Assembly: GCA_013399305.1 (NCBI GenBank)
Contig: VXAI01000035.1
Span: 1,307,023 to 1,371,022 of the forward strand
Source: Rostratula benghalensis
Lineage: Eukaryota; Chordata; Aves; Charadriiformes; Rostratulidae
Length of the DNA: 64,000 nucleotides
Reading direction: 5' to 3'
This document shows, piece after piece, positions 1 through 12,717 of this stretch (positions are counted from its first letter, which is position 1; each line of letters begins with the position of its first letter). Position numbers and translations under genes: made by a program. The notes beneath the pieces were generated by a model. It saw nothing but the letters and a program-made list of their open reading frames with translations. It did no database searches and was not told where the DNA came from.

Positions 1-965
1 CAAGGAAGGAAAGTCCTTTAACTTGCAAGTCAAATTTTAGGCCACTGCAGTGATGTTTAGGACTGATGGTGGAAATCCATCAGTACTGCTCCACGAGCTA
101 TATATCCCTAATCTAAGCAGGCAGTTATTCCCAATGCTGATACATGGATTTGGAATTTATTAAAGGCAGAAATCAGGACCATGTTTCTCAGGAACACTGT
201 TCGTGTCTGTGTTTGGACTTTTAGGAGTATTATCTGGGGGCTTTAGCATATATACTGCAGATATCATGTGACATCATGTCTTCCTTTGGTTTTCTTAGGG
301 TGGAGCAGGAAATCTGAGTTTAGCCTATTTATGGTAAGCACACCAGGTAGAATAGGTTGCCCGCCTGCTGGAATATAGACTTTTATCAAAATTTATTGAA
401 CAGGGTACAGGTAAATGTTTCTGTCTTTTAATCAAGGTTGATTTAATTACAATCAGAAAGATGCCCCTGCTCCTTTAGGCACATCACAACCTTGTTATCA
501 TCTCAAATTTATCTAGCCTTTCAAGAGAGGGATTTATTAGCTCTTCCTAATCCCCAAATAATTACTCTAGACAAAGAGCTATTTGTAGAGAACATCTTGT
601 CTAAAGAAAAGGGATTCACAAGAATTCACAGGCCCTAATAAATTCTCTGGTGCTCTGTGACATGAGTTTCCCTGGTTGTCCTTGATCTTCAACCACAACT
701 GTGTCGCGCAGCTGAACGGCCAGTTGGGGAGTGGTACCTCTGTTGAAAGAGATGCCTCCTCCTTGGGGTCATGGGGTTGAAATTGTAGTCTCGGTACTTA
801 AGCCCTGTGTTTGAAGAGGAGCAAGAACTTTTTGTTGAGCAGACAGGTGAAAGGGAGAGGAGACTTCTTTTTGTAAGAGTTTACGGTTGTCCTTAAGCAC
901 ACAGTGAGACATGGTTGCCCAATCTCCAGAAGTCATTTTGTGACTTGCCTATAACAATATGTCTA

Positions 966-1403
966 GGTGGTCTACAAAGGTGATTTAGAGGGCTAGAACA
1001 TCTCTCTCCCTAGGAAAGACTGAGGGACTTGTGTCTTTTTAGTCTGGAAAAAACAGAGGGGGGATCTGATCAATCTTATAAATACTTAAAGGGTGGATGT
1101 CAGGAGGATGGGGCCAGTCTTTTTTCAGTGGTGTCCAGTGACAGGACAAGAGGTAAAGGGCACAAATTTGTACATAAGGAGTTCCATCTAAACATGAGGA
1201 GGAACTTCTTTACTTTGAGGGTAACAGAGCACTGGAAGAGGCTGCCCAGAGAGGTGGTGGAGTCTCCTTCACTGGAGACATTCCAAACTTGTGTAGACAC
1301 GTTCCTGTGCAACCTGCTTTGGGTGGACCTGCTTTGGCAGGGGGGTTGGACTAGATGATCTCCAGAGGTCCCTTCCAACCCCAACATCATTCTGTGATTC
1401 TGT
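966..1403 (+). mobile_element. CR1 LINE, 5'-truncated copy
   Basis: About 440 bp of the 3' part of a chicken-repeat-1 element in the sense orientation. The remnant frame reads through typical CR1 reverse-transcriptase tail words ([23 protein letters not shown]) and ends in the CR1-specific repeated octamer ATTCTGTGATTCTGT at 1389-1403. It is truncated at its 5' end, as most CR1 copies are, and is not capable of movement. The left boundary is approximate. Confidence 0.93.
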
Positions 1404-2201
1404 AAAGTGTTCCTCATATCATGTATGTAAGTGACTGAAAGTTGCAATGCAGACTTTAAGGTGCCTAGTCCTCCATCTCCTCACTCCAATGACAGAGTCC
1501 AAACTACAGCAGCTCCCACACTCCTTCTGCCATCCCATGGGAAGAACCGAATCTCTGAGGCTGAGATTCAGAAGAGCCCATAGATAGACCAAGCCAGGAG
1601 TCTGACATCCTGCCCTGCTCTACATCTCTGGTTCCAGGCACCAGGCTGCACAGCTACATTTGCCTCCAATTAAGATAAGAGACCTGAATCCTACTGGGAT
1701 TTGCACCCCTTGTTTGGGCATAGAACCAGGGTTCCTCCATTCTTTTAAAAGCTGGCACCACAGGAAAAAGGGGATCATTTTGATGATTGGTTCTGCTGCC
1801 CTTTGATAAAACAGCTTCATGATTACAGTAGTAGGTGGTAGGAAACCCAGCGGGATGATTAATTCTTTAAAGTTTTCACTTTTTTCATTACAGCCACCTC
1901 TAAAAAAGGTTCCTGGTTTCTGAGCTTACTCTATTTCAGGCATCAGCAAATTTTGTGGGGAGTTACATCGCAGTGACAGTAAAAACCAAAAATACCAAAC
2001 CCAAACAAATCTAGACTATTTTGTATACTTTAAAGTCATTTATTTATTTGCCAATGAAGTGCTCTCTAACACTCTGACTATCTGCTTATACCTAGTCCTG
2101 TTTTAGGGAAAAGTGCCTTTACTACTGCAAACAGAGAAATTAATCATAACTGCCTTGTTCTACAAAACACACTCCCAGTGATGGGGAAGGTCTGATTCTT
2201 T

Positions 2202-2221
2202 TTTTTCATTATTTTTTTTTT
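2202..2221. repeat. T-rich tract
   Basis: Thymine-rich run with a few interruptions, typical low-complexity intron sequence. Similar tracts occur at 4384-4400 (17 T), 24051-24068 (18 A) and around 60461-60476. Confidence 0.7.
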
Positions 2222-4383
2222 CTCCTCAAATACGGAAACTTAAATTACTTAAGGGACTACTTAGCTTCCACCGGTGCAATTAGATTAATGTAGGAGGAAT
2301 TTTGATTTATTTCCAGAGATGAATATATGTTTCTAGGTCAGTAACTCTATTTAGAACAAAAGGTCTTAAGATTTTTCAAAAATAAATCCAAATGTAGAGT
2401 TAGGTGTCCTGCCCTCCGTTTGAATTTCAGTTTGGTCTTCCTCTGATTTTTGAATTTTTTTATTTTTATTTTTTTGCATGAATCAAAAGGCGTTAAAGTT
2501 CAGAAGTAATAAATGAATTTAGAATGAGGGGAAGTGGCAATAAAATGGTGATCTTCATTTGCACTGCCAGAGGACTGATGTCAATCACCCTGAACCAGTA
2601 AGGGAGGCCAGGAAGGAGGCAGAGAGAGAGAGGCAGTGAGGTTTGCTAGGGGTAAAATACTATCCCAAGCCTCAGAAATGAAAGATAGCAGCGAAGCATT
2701 GAAAAGCTATGATGATATTGAATAACTGGGCAATGAAACAGCAGATACAATTCAGTGCTGATAATGTAAAACATTGCGCATAGAGCGGGGGAAAAATAGT
2801 AATACATTTATATGGGCAGTGGTGGGCTCTTGTTTCTCAGTTGCCACTGAGAAAGGAAGGATAATCTGAAAGTTTAGTTCTGTAAAACCAAGTTGGGAAG
2901 TGTTCACTGTTCCTTTGAGCAGAAGCCACATGGGGTGGGTGGGAGTTGGGTTTGGGGGGGAGTTTGTCTGCTCCATCACCTGGAACACGTGCAACAATAT
3001 TGCTTAGGCACTAGGGTTGTGTCAGGTGCTTAAAGTTCAAAAAGCAGTTGGGCAAGGTCAATGGCTTAGGGAAAAAAAAATAATAAATAAATCAATTTGC
3101 AAAGCTGTTCCCCTCTTTGGGGACTGGGAGGGTGGTTCAGGGTGGTATCGCTGTCTGCTTTTCCGTCCCATCAAATTTAAGGAACTTTAAGAAGTTGCTG
3201 ATAGCCTTAACTCCAGTCAGTGGATCTCTGGAGGGTGATTTGGATTAGTGGTGGGTGCTGAGGTGTGGAGGTTCTCCTTGAGATAATGCCATGTCCAGGA
3301 TGGGGAGATCTTTCGTTGAACTGTGATTATTGACAGAGAAGTGTGAAATATCTTCTCAGCAAAACGATTTGCTTCCTACCCCTAGAAAGGTGGATTTGAT
3401 GAAGCTAGAGTTTGTTGTCTGTCAGATAGTGACTCCCTTTCTGTGAATATAAACCAGATTTCTGGATTTGGCCCCATCTATGCAACCTGGAGAATATATC
3501 ATAAAGGGCGGGAATTTAATCAACTGAAACAAAATGAAATGTGCAACATGTGCACTGTGTACAACTGGCTTGGTAACGTACCTGTTCACAAACTTCATAA
3601 TAAAATTACCAAGGTTTGAGCTTTGGAGAATTGAAAAATCAAAGAATTAGTTGAGTCTCTCTTTGAATATTCAGGATGCCACACGAGACTGAAAATTAAC
3701 CAATGTTTCTTGTTGAAAAACATCCTCTGGCAAACTGTAAAATGTAAATTTTGAGGAAGTTATATGTATCTATGCTAGTTTAAAAAAAAATAATAAAATA
3801 CCTTCTTACCATAGATGTTCAGTATCATAAACTTTCCTCTTCATAGCTAAGCTGCCCAGGGGATTTTATGGTAGGTGGTGGCTTAAAAAACAACTTCACC
3901 CCTTAAAAACAACTACAACTCTTCCTTCTCCCACAAGAATCCTTTGCTCAGTCCCCAAACACCAAGCCGAGACCCAGTCTGTCCCCCGCTCTCTGGAATC
4001 TGCTGCCATTTACAACCACTCTTGAGCACAGTGGCAAAGGTTTGTGACTGAGCTAATGACCAGAGGGTATCCGAATTTACAGCCTGAGAGTTAATTATTC
4101 TGTATATACCATGTACTGTAGTTTACACACAAAGAGTTGTTGGTAAGCAAAATAATCCTCCAGTGTAGAAATAGTGTGTTCTGTGGAGCATTCTCCATTT
4201 GCATCTCAGGAGCAGGACTCTCTTCTCTCAGGTTTTCGGCTTCTGGGGGGTGTTTATAAGTTGAGCTGTTCTGTATAAACATGATTTATCCCTGTTGCCT
4301 TATGCTTATGTAGTTGTAGTCTAAATACTAATCCTGAAATATAGTTTAGGTTCCTTTTGTATTCATGATAGATTTTATAAACC

Positions 4384-4400
4384 TTTTTTTTTTTTTTTTT
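4384..4400. repeat. Poly-T tract of 17
   Basis: Uninterrupted run of 17 T. No retrotransposed gene or SINE body was recognised on the other side, so it is read as simple sequence and not as a retrocopy tail. Confidence 0.8.
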
Positions 4401-7400
4401 GTTGCTGGTGATGTCAGCAGAATCTCTCTATTGAATTATGGATTAGACACTTAATCAAGGTCTGGGCATTATTACACAAATTGCTTCTTCCTGTTTTCTC
4501 CTGAAAAAAACCCCAACCCTGAAATAAATAAAAAGATTGATTTGCAGTGGAATTGAGTGAATATCTGATAAATAAAATTCAGTTGTGCATCTTCTACCTC
4601 TGTCTGACAGCATGCACATACAAAATGTGAGGTGTGCGTCCAGCGGGCCTTCCTACTGCAAACCAAATTAATTTCCTACATCATTAAGGAAGGAATACAA
4701 AATAATTCAGAACCATTTCCACTGTCTCTGATGCACTTTGCTGGAGTTGTTCCTGCAGATGTTAGGATTAAAACATCTGTTTGTCCTGGTGTTTCTTTTC
4801 TCAACATCTTGAATTGCAGTTGAGTTGTGGCTGCAAGACCAGTCCAGGACCACCAGACTCACTGGATTAGCAATTACTTCTGTTTTCATTCCAAATTATG
4901 GTTTTGTCCAGCTGTCTTTTAAAAACCATTTCTATGAGTTGCTAGGATACATTTCTAAAAGTGGAAACTGTTTACACAGCCTCAATATGAAAAATCTTTG
5001 TATTTCACTTATTTCTTGCCAAGACCTCATTACAAGGCACTGCTGAAGTTTACCAAGCTCTCAAAATTGTCATACAATCCTGTTTCTTTGTTTGTTATAA
5101 TCAGAGAAATACATGGCTGATTAAATGAGTCTCGTTTTGTCTGTTATTAACTCCTTTGCTGAACTTTCCGGTGGTTCTAGTTGAAGTCAAGTTGAAACAT
5201 CTCCCTTTCGGCCATGCACACTGGTTTTACAAACGCCTAAGATTTGGGACTGTGGAAAGGTGAAATGAGATCATCTGAAACAAAGTGAAACTCGCATGTT
5301 TTCCTGAGGAAAGTATTGACTTTTTAGGTAAATAACTTGAGATTTGTTTAAGTGAGGGCTGGGTTGAAGAGTCAGTGCAGACCCGGCCAGTGTCAGCGTT
5401 TGCATAACACGATCAAGTTTTCTGCACCTTACAACATGTATTGTCACTCGCTTTATCTTATACTGTTAAGTGTTCTAAAATCTGAAGAGGTTTTTTGATA
5501 TATATACACTTTATATATATTTTAACTATAAAACCTATACAGGAGAAATATTATTTCAACACCCAAATTTATATTTTGATCTGCCACTTCTTCAAGCTCG
5601 CTGCCCATGTTTTTTTAATATTGAATAGATTTTATTTTTATGGGGAGGATACGCAGGAGGGGGACTGAAAAAAAGAATTGGCATTTAAATTTTCAAAGGA
5701 TTTTTCTTAAATGGTGGTTCTGAGATTAGTCTTGTTAGCCACCGTTGTGTTTCTTTCAAACCAGCCCAATAGGCAGTTAAATAACTGCTACAGACATAAT
5801 CAACAATCAGATTATATTGAATGCCTGCAGACTCCACCAGAAAGGTCTAAGGGAAAACTATTTAAGATGAAACAAAACATAGCATTGAAATCCTGGCATG
5901 AGAAGCGGCCAGACAAAGGGAACACAGATCGTGGTCTGATTACCCCTGCAGAAGAACATTTAGAAAATTAATATTAGGACATTGGTAATTGAAAGCATTT
6001 AAAAGCGTTAATGCCTGCCTTTTCTTGTCTTTGATTAAAAAGGTCATTGACAGAACGTGGCAGTGCCTGTACGTGGTGCCTCAAGCAAATGCAGGCTGTG
6101 ATGTCTCAGGTCTTTGTCCAGCAGGTGCCAGAGACTGAACTCTCACGGGCGGGACACAGCTTCATCAAATTTCATGGTGGCCAGAAACACACAATTGTAT
6201 TTAAAAGCTTATAAAAAGTAGCTGTCTTGGTTGATGACTTAGTTTCATCCTCTAAATTTTTTCAAGTGCTGCTTTCCTGAAAACAAACTGTGTTGTTTCA
6301 AGGCAGCCTGAAGATTTCTTAATACACAAAGGTGACGGACCCTCAAAAGGGTTCAAGTCTTGCGTGTTTTCCTCTGTTGTTCAGGGACAACTTCTTAACT
6401 GAGAAAAGGTAAAGCCTTTCCTTCCTCTCTGTCCTGGAAGCACAGAATCCTATAAATTATAGACACGTGTAAGCTATTCCCTGTGACCCAGGAGGAGAAC
6501 CTGCACATGACCTATGTGCCTTTTGCATCTTGCTGTGGGCAACGCTTTGAGGAGTGTCTGTTCATTTTCACTTACCAGTAACACTGCTAGAAAGGCATAA
6601 AAGAAAACATAGTAAAGCAAAGAATTAGGCTCATCATTTTTTGCCTTAGGAATGATAGTAATATACATTTTTCAGTTGCTCCTCCTGGCAGTATATTAGA
6701 AGATGAAATAATAGGCTTAGGCAGCTTTTACTTGGGGAGGAAAGTTAAAAGATTTTACTTCTGCCAAGCCTAAATGTCTTAGGATATCTAGTTGGGATAC
6801 AGTTTCTAAAACAGTGTGGGTGCTGATAAAAGCATGGACTGGTAAAAGCAAGTGGAAATCCACAGGTAATCTGAATGCTGCAGCCAGGGTACAGAGGAAT
6901 GAAGGAAAAGGTGATCCTGAAGACCTTTTCTTTTCCTGCAGTAGCATTGAAAACCTCAGAGGTGTTATTTGTTCTTGTCTTTGTATGATCAACTGGTCAC
7001 AGATGGCCTTGGCTGGGTAATGAACTTTTTCCATCTCCCTGTTATTGCGCGAGTGTTACCTGCAGCCTGGGGTCATTCTTAATCTCAGCGTTAGATCTTG
7101 CTGAGCATGTGGATGATCTAGGTCATTGCATACCCCCTTTCCTCCTGGTAGTCTTTTAATTCCCATGGAAAAACTTTAGTGAGATAAGGAACTGGGAAAG
7201 CTTGGCTTCTTCAGTCTTGATGTTAATCTTCCGTGTGGATACTGGGCTGTAGGGAAAGACAAGCTCACATCGTGGCCTTTCCTCAACAAATTAATTAATA
7301 GGGTCTTCTCATCTATTCAGCTACCTATTTGCCCCTGACCAATAAAGTGGAAAAATTGTAATATAGATGAGACTTGACTGAAGTGGGCCTGAAGGTTCAA

Positions 7401-8929
7401 GTGTTAATGCAGGGAAAAAAGGGTGTGAGAAAGGAGGATGGAGGCTTCTGTTGCTTTGCACATTCCCACATACACCCATGGAGAGAGTGCCTGTGTTACT
7501 CTTGTTTCCTCGAGAAACCAGGCTAAAAATAGTGCCAAATAGGGAATAAAAACAACTCTGGGACTATGTAGTACTTTGTAAGGTAAAAATGTTATCCATG
7601 GCTCTGGATTACCAGAGTGCTTGAAGCTGTGATAACCCAGTTGTTAGCAACTGTAATTTAGATATATATATTTTTTTTTTTTAACATAAATATGACTTAT
7701 TTGAAGTGTGTTGAAATAAGAATCTCATGAATAAATATTTTGACATAATCAGAATTATATGGCTAGAAATTGACCTACTTTGCATGACAAGATGTTTGAG
7801 AATCCCCCAGCTAATAGCACACTAACCTGGCGTAGCAATGCCCTATCTTATAATACACTAAGCTGCGTACAAACATTAAATTATTAGATTGTTGTGGTGG
7901 GGTTTTTTTGGTTGTGGTTTTTTAGGGTTTTTTTTTCACGGAGATTAGACACAGTCAATTTTGTTTGTAAAGGAATAAGTTATAGGCAAGTTATTGAGAA
8001 GGCATCGGGGCGCAGTCCAAAGGAGGACCCATACATCACTTGATCTGTGTTTTTAATGTGGTCTCGCAAAATACTGCTAGAAGTAGAAATAACCAGAAAA
8101 GCTTGGTGGTACCAGTGCCCAAAGAGCTGGAGTATTACACCAAGTTGACAAGTCTCATGCTCTTCAGAAGATAAGCACAACCACAAGAGGAGTAGTAATG
8201 TTTTAAAAGTCTGGTAATATTTTAATAGTGTAAATGGAATCTGTTTTTTCCCCTAGGTCTGTTCTTCATGCTTGTCTTGATTTCAGCAGATTTTTATCCT
8301 TAAATCCTTAAAGTTAATGTGACAAGCATTTTGTACAGGCTAAGTCAATAAAGAACTCTGACCAAAGAATCAAACAGTCTTATCCCTCTTTTGAGTTCAT
8401 ACAGAAATTTCATTTTTTAAAAATAATCTTCCTTTATTGTTTTAAGAAATGCAGAGAGTGTAATTTTCAAGCTTCATAAATTTTTGTTGTTCAAGTCTAT
8501 CTAAGAAACAGTAGTGTTTTTACTTGTGACGTAAACCACAAGTTTATTTTTAATGGGAGAAAGGTAACTTTATCTTGGCTCGGTGATTGTGAAGAAAACC
8601 CTTTTCTCTTTTATTTCATTCATGCAATGAAAAATAATACCATATTCAATTTCATTAGGTTCTTTATTCACTTCCTGGTTGTTTTCTCTGTTTTTAAAGA
8701 ACTTAGATGTAGATGAAGTTCACACTTTTTCCCCAAGGTCTTCAGAGGAATATGATTTTGCTGTCTTGTAATGAACTCTTACTACCACAATGGTAGGAAA
8801 AACACATTTATAATCTTGGCAAGTAATATGTTCTCTTTAAAGTGTTAAACAGGGACAGACTGAGACACAGCTCTTACCCTACAGCTTGATTTACTCCATG
8901 TACTTAAACCTTCCTGTTCTAGCTTAAAC

Positions 8930-9578
8930 CATCCAAGCTCAATATGAGCAAACAGTGGGCTTACAGCATCGAAGAAAGCCAGCATGCTGCTGGGTTGCAT
9001 CAACAAGAGCATCACCAGCAGAGATAAAGAAGTCATTATCCAAATCCACTCAGTGTTTGCCAGGCCACACCTGGAATCCTGTGTTCAGTTTTGGTCCCTG
9101 CTGTACAAAAAAAGGTGTGGACGGGCTGGAGAGGGTCCAGAGAAGGGCCACCAAGATGATCAAAGGGCTGGGAAGCCTGCTATATGAGAAAAGGGTGAAA
9201 GACCTAGGTTTGTTCAACATTGAGACAATAAGGATTAGGGGAGTCCTTATCACGATGTTCCAGTATTTAAAGGGGGGCTACAAAGAAGATTCAGACTCCC
9301 TTTTCACAAGGACTGACGTGGAAAAGACTAGGGGTAATGGGTACAAGTTACTTGTGGGGCATTCCAATTGGACACAAGAGGAAATTTCTTTACCATGGCA
9401 AAAATCAGCCTTTGGAACAATCTCCCAAGGAATTGATGGATTCCCCGAAATTGGACACTTTGAATATTCAGCTGGACAGGGTTCTGAGAGGCCATCTTGT
9501 CTTGACTGTGCTTTTGCTAAGAAAGGTTGGACCAGATGATCCATGAGCTCCCTTCCAACCTGGTATTCTATGATTCTG
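8930..9578 (+). mobile_element. CR1 LINE, about 650-bp 5'-truncated copy
   Basis: The longest CR1 piece in the window. One frame stays open for 194 codons from 8955 to 9539 and carries CR1 reverse-transcriptase words (GLQHRRKPA, HLESCVQFWSLLY in the neighbouring frame, RRATKMIKGLGSLLYEKR). The copy ends in ATTCTATGATTCTG at 9565-9578. A frameshift splits the usual protein between two frames near 9120, so it is dead. Its long open frame is an artefact of relative youth and is not a host gene. Confidence 0.93.
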
Positions 9579-10486
9579 CAATCCCTTTTACACTCATACT
9601 TGTTCCAAAAAGGATACAATTCAGTCCTCTTTGCAGTGCCCAGCTATCAGCCTTGGGGGCTGGAAGCAGAGACACCAAGTACTGCTCAGTGTGGGGACCG
9701 AACTTCTCCTTTCAGCTAACAAAGGCATCATTTTTAAATAAGTTGTGTTTGGAGAGCACTGATTTGCAGTTGGGCAACTTGGGTTCTTCGGAAACTTCAC
9801 CAAAGGGCATGAGACAGAGGTGATTATTTGGCTGGGTTAGTTCCAGTCACCCTTCCAAGAGCTTCTCTCTGCCTTGCAGGGTGGTTGGGAGGAGGGCTGT
9901 TGGCAATTTCTTTCTGGTTGCACCATACCTTCCTGACATTTGTTTTGGGTGAATAGCTCTAAAATGTGGAATGCAGGTAGTTGAGCGAATTTGTTAAAAC
10001 TAAAACCTGTAAAAATTTTGATAGCACTAAGTTTTGGGTTTTTTTCTCCTGTTTCTCCTCACATACCAACAGGCTCTTTGGGTTCAAACATTCCAGGTTA
10101 ACTTGGTAGGCAGTTGGGTCCTTGTGCCCTTACAACTCAACCCATTTACCCCATGTCTTGAAAAATTGCCTTGCTTTTCCCAGTTGAGTAATTTTCTTCC
10201 CTCTTACTTGAAGTAGAGTTACCTGGAGGGTTTTGTTGGATTTTATTGCTTTTCTAACAATACTCTGTTTCACTCTTAGTTTTCCGAGTACTAGCCCAAA
10301 CACTCTTGATTCCTTCATCAATGTAGTTCCAGAAACAGAAGAGTTATCCTGATGGGCCAATCCTTTGTGGCATGAAATACACGAGAGATGAGCAAACCCC
10401 ACTTTCTTACCTCTGGAATTCGTTATGGCACAGGGGTGTTTTACTTCTTATTAACGCTTTGCCCAAGGGTGATTGCCGGCAGTAGT

Positions 10487-10553
10487 CTTTTCATTTCTGC
10501 CTCCTGCTGCCACTTTGACAATAGGAATGGCAGCAGGAGGCAAAAATGAAAGG
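10487..10553. repeat. Near-perfect hairpin (25-bp arms, 15-nt loop)
   Basis: The left arm at 10488-10512 and the right arm at 10528-10552 are inverted copies with core TGGCAGCAGGAGGC, differing at about two positions, around a 15-nt loop. A decayed second pair of related arms lies at 10639-10660 and 10699-10722. It could be a small non-autonomous element, a small-RNA-like hairpin or a chance palindrome. I do not recognise the family. Confidence 0.75.
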
Positions 10554-11207
10554 ACCAGATTGAAAGAAGCACTTTGCCACTGTTGTAATTTTGAAATTGA
10601 TGGCGTTTTTTAGCCCAAAGTCTCAGCAAAAAAAGCTGCTTTCCTCTTTGCCTCCTATTGTTTTTCCAACAGGGAGAGACATTCTCTGATGTTGCAGAGG
10701 CAGTGGGAGGCCAAAATGAAAATAATTTTCTTCCTGAAACACTGGATAGCAAAATGTGAACAATTTCAGCAAGGAAATAGCAGTTTGTTTTTCTGTTGTC
10801 TGCCATGTGGTGAATACTGGTATTTCCATTTGCCCATGGAAAATAAATAGTAGCTGCTTTTCTTACTGAATTAATGTGATCATGGGATAATTTCTACAAA
10901 TCTATTTACTGTCCGTTTTTAACATGTCATTTTCATTCTTTTCCTTTTTCTGCGTGAGGACAGGCTTTGCAAGGTGGGTAAGCAGCTCCCTTCTGAGGCC
11001 ACCTGCTGCCTCTAATTCCATGGCTGTGGAGCCAGCTTTTTAAGCCAGAAACTTAGGGCTCTGCATGTTCCAGAACTGCATTTTATACCAACACCATCAG
11101 AACCACTAATAAATCCAGACCCACTTGTCAGTGCCAATAATTCCATAGGAGGAAAGGTGCAGGCTGGTTCTGCAGTTGCACTATCCCATCCGTGACGCAG
11201 TTGTCAC

Positions 11208-11771
11208 CTGTCGTGGTTTAATCCCAGCCAGCACCTAAGGACCTTGCTCCATCCTGCCTGTCCCCACGAGATGGGGAAGAGAATATGAAGAGTAAGGGTG
11301 AGACAACTCATGGGTTAAGATAAGAACAGATTAATAATCAATACTACTATTTTAATGAAAAGTATAATAACCCCAAATAGAAATAAAAGCCAAGGAAGGT
11401 GAGTGATGCAAATGAAAAACGGTTACCACCAACCGACTGATGTCCAGCTTGTCCCCAGGCAGTGGCAATCCACCCTCAACCAACACCCCCCAGTTTATTT
11501 GCTGAGCATGACTTCATAAGGTATGGAATATCCTTTTGATCAGCTGGGGTCAGCTGTCCTAGCTGTGTCCCCTCCCAGCTCCTTGTGCACTCCCAGCCTC
11601 CTCACTGGGGCATGAGAAGCTAAAAAGTCCTCGACTTAGTTTAAGTGCTACATAGCAACGATTAAAACATGAATGTGATATCAACGTTATTCTCATACTA
11701 AATCCAAACCAGAGCACTATAGCAGCTGCTAAGGAGAAAATTAACCCTATCCCAGCCAAAACCAGGGCGCC
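11208..11771 (-). mobile_element. Solo LTR of an avian endogenous retrovirus
   Basis: A block of about 564 bp that begins near TGTCGTGGTTTAA and ends near CCCAGCCAAAACCAGG. This matches the terminal sequences of a widespread LTR family in birds (ERVL-like, from my memory of Neoavian genomes). Sense is most likely the minus strand: on that strand an AAATAAACTGGGGGG box sits where the promoter TATA region belongs. GTCAC occurs just outside both ends, at 11203-11207 and 11772-11776, and is a plausible 5-bp target-site duplication. No internal gag, pol or env is present, so this is a recombined solo LTR with no coding potential. Confidence 0.8.
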
Positions 11772-12640
11772 GTCACAGCACAGTGCGTGATGCAACCTGT
11801 TGTGATCTACTGCATCAGGTTTGTAACTGTTTTAACTCATGCTGGCATGAGTCTTCCAACAGAACCGAGTTCTCCAATGACAAAGAGGAGGAGAAGAGTT
11901 GTGGCCTTGATCATGAATCCATCCAGTGTGGGGCACAGCCCCATTTCTGTGGGTGCAGACAGCACTGATGCAGCGGGAGACCAGAGTGTTGACACGAGAG
12001 GGTAAAGTGTAAATCAATGTATGGCTTTGCCCTCCTGCCTCAGCTGTTATGGGCTATTGCTCTTTTCTTTGGGGAGTTTTGTGTCTGTAATTAGTTATCT
12101 TGAATGAAAAGATCTTTCTCTTACTGAACATGTGAGAAATTTGGGAATGCTAATCAGCAGAGCATAACCTTTTCTTAACTTGCTCTTTTGCTAGTCCTGG
12201 AAAATTAACATTTATCTTAGGGCAGCGCAAGAGTTTGGCATTTGTATGAAGTGAAGTGATTCTCCACCCTTTTGCTTTCTTTTACACACAACAAAAAACT
12301 AAACTCTTTGATAGCCTCATTCAACAGAACGTATTTGTAGGCTTTGAAGTGGAAATTGTGAATTTGTGTGTCTCAACATGACTTTGGGGCGCCGCATGTA
12401 AGAGCATGCACACCTGTGTCCTGGATTAGTTAAAGTCTAATTGAAGTTGTTCCTGGAAACTGCACACTTAAAGTCAGATATAGGTAGACACATAAAAGCA
12501 GCTCGATTTTTAGCTTCTTTTTTTTTCATGAGTCCTGAGCACTTTTATAAAGAGAGTCAGGGGAATTCAGCAACTCTGCAAATCTTGCTGCATGTTCACA
12601 TACCAAAATAATTATTTAGCTGCTCATCTTTAAATGATCG

Positions 12641-12717
12641 GTTTTCTCAGCTGGTTTAAGGTACTTCTTTGAGGTGCTTTAAATTGGCTGGTTTTTCAGC
12701 TGATTTAAGATACTTCT
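12641..12717. repeat. Imperfect tandem duplication, about 49-bp period
   Basis: Two diverged copies share TTTCAGCTG-TTTAAG-TACTTCT, the first from 12641 and the second from about 12690. This is an old local duplication inside the intron with no recognisable coding function. Confidence 0.6.

Noticed and set aside
8955..9539. 194-codon open frame on the + strand
   Set aside because: It is the reverse-transcriptase tail of a CR1 copy, with a frameshift and a CR1 terminus right after it.
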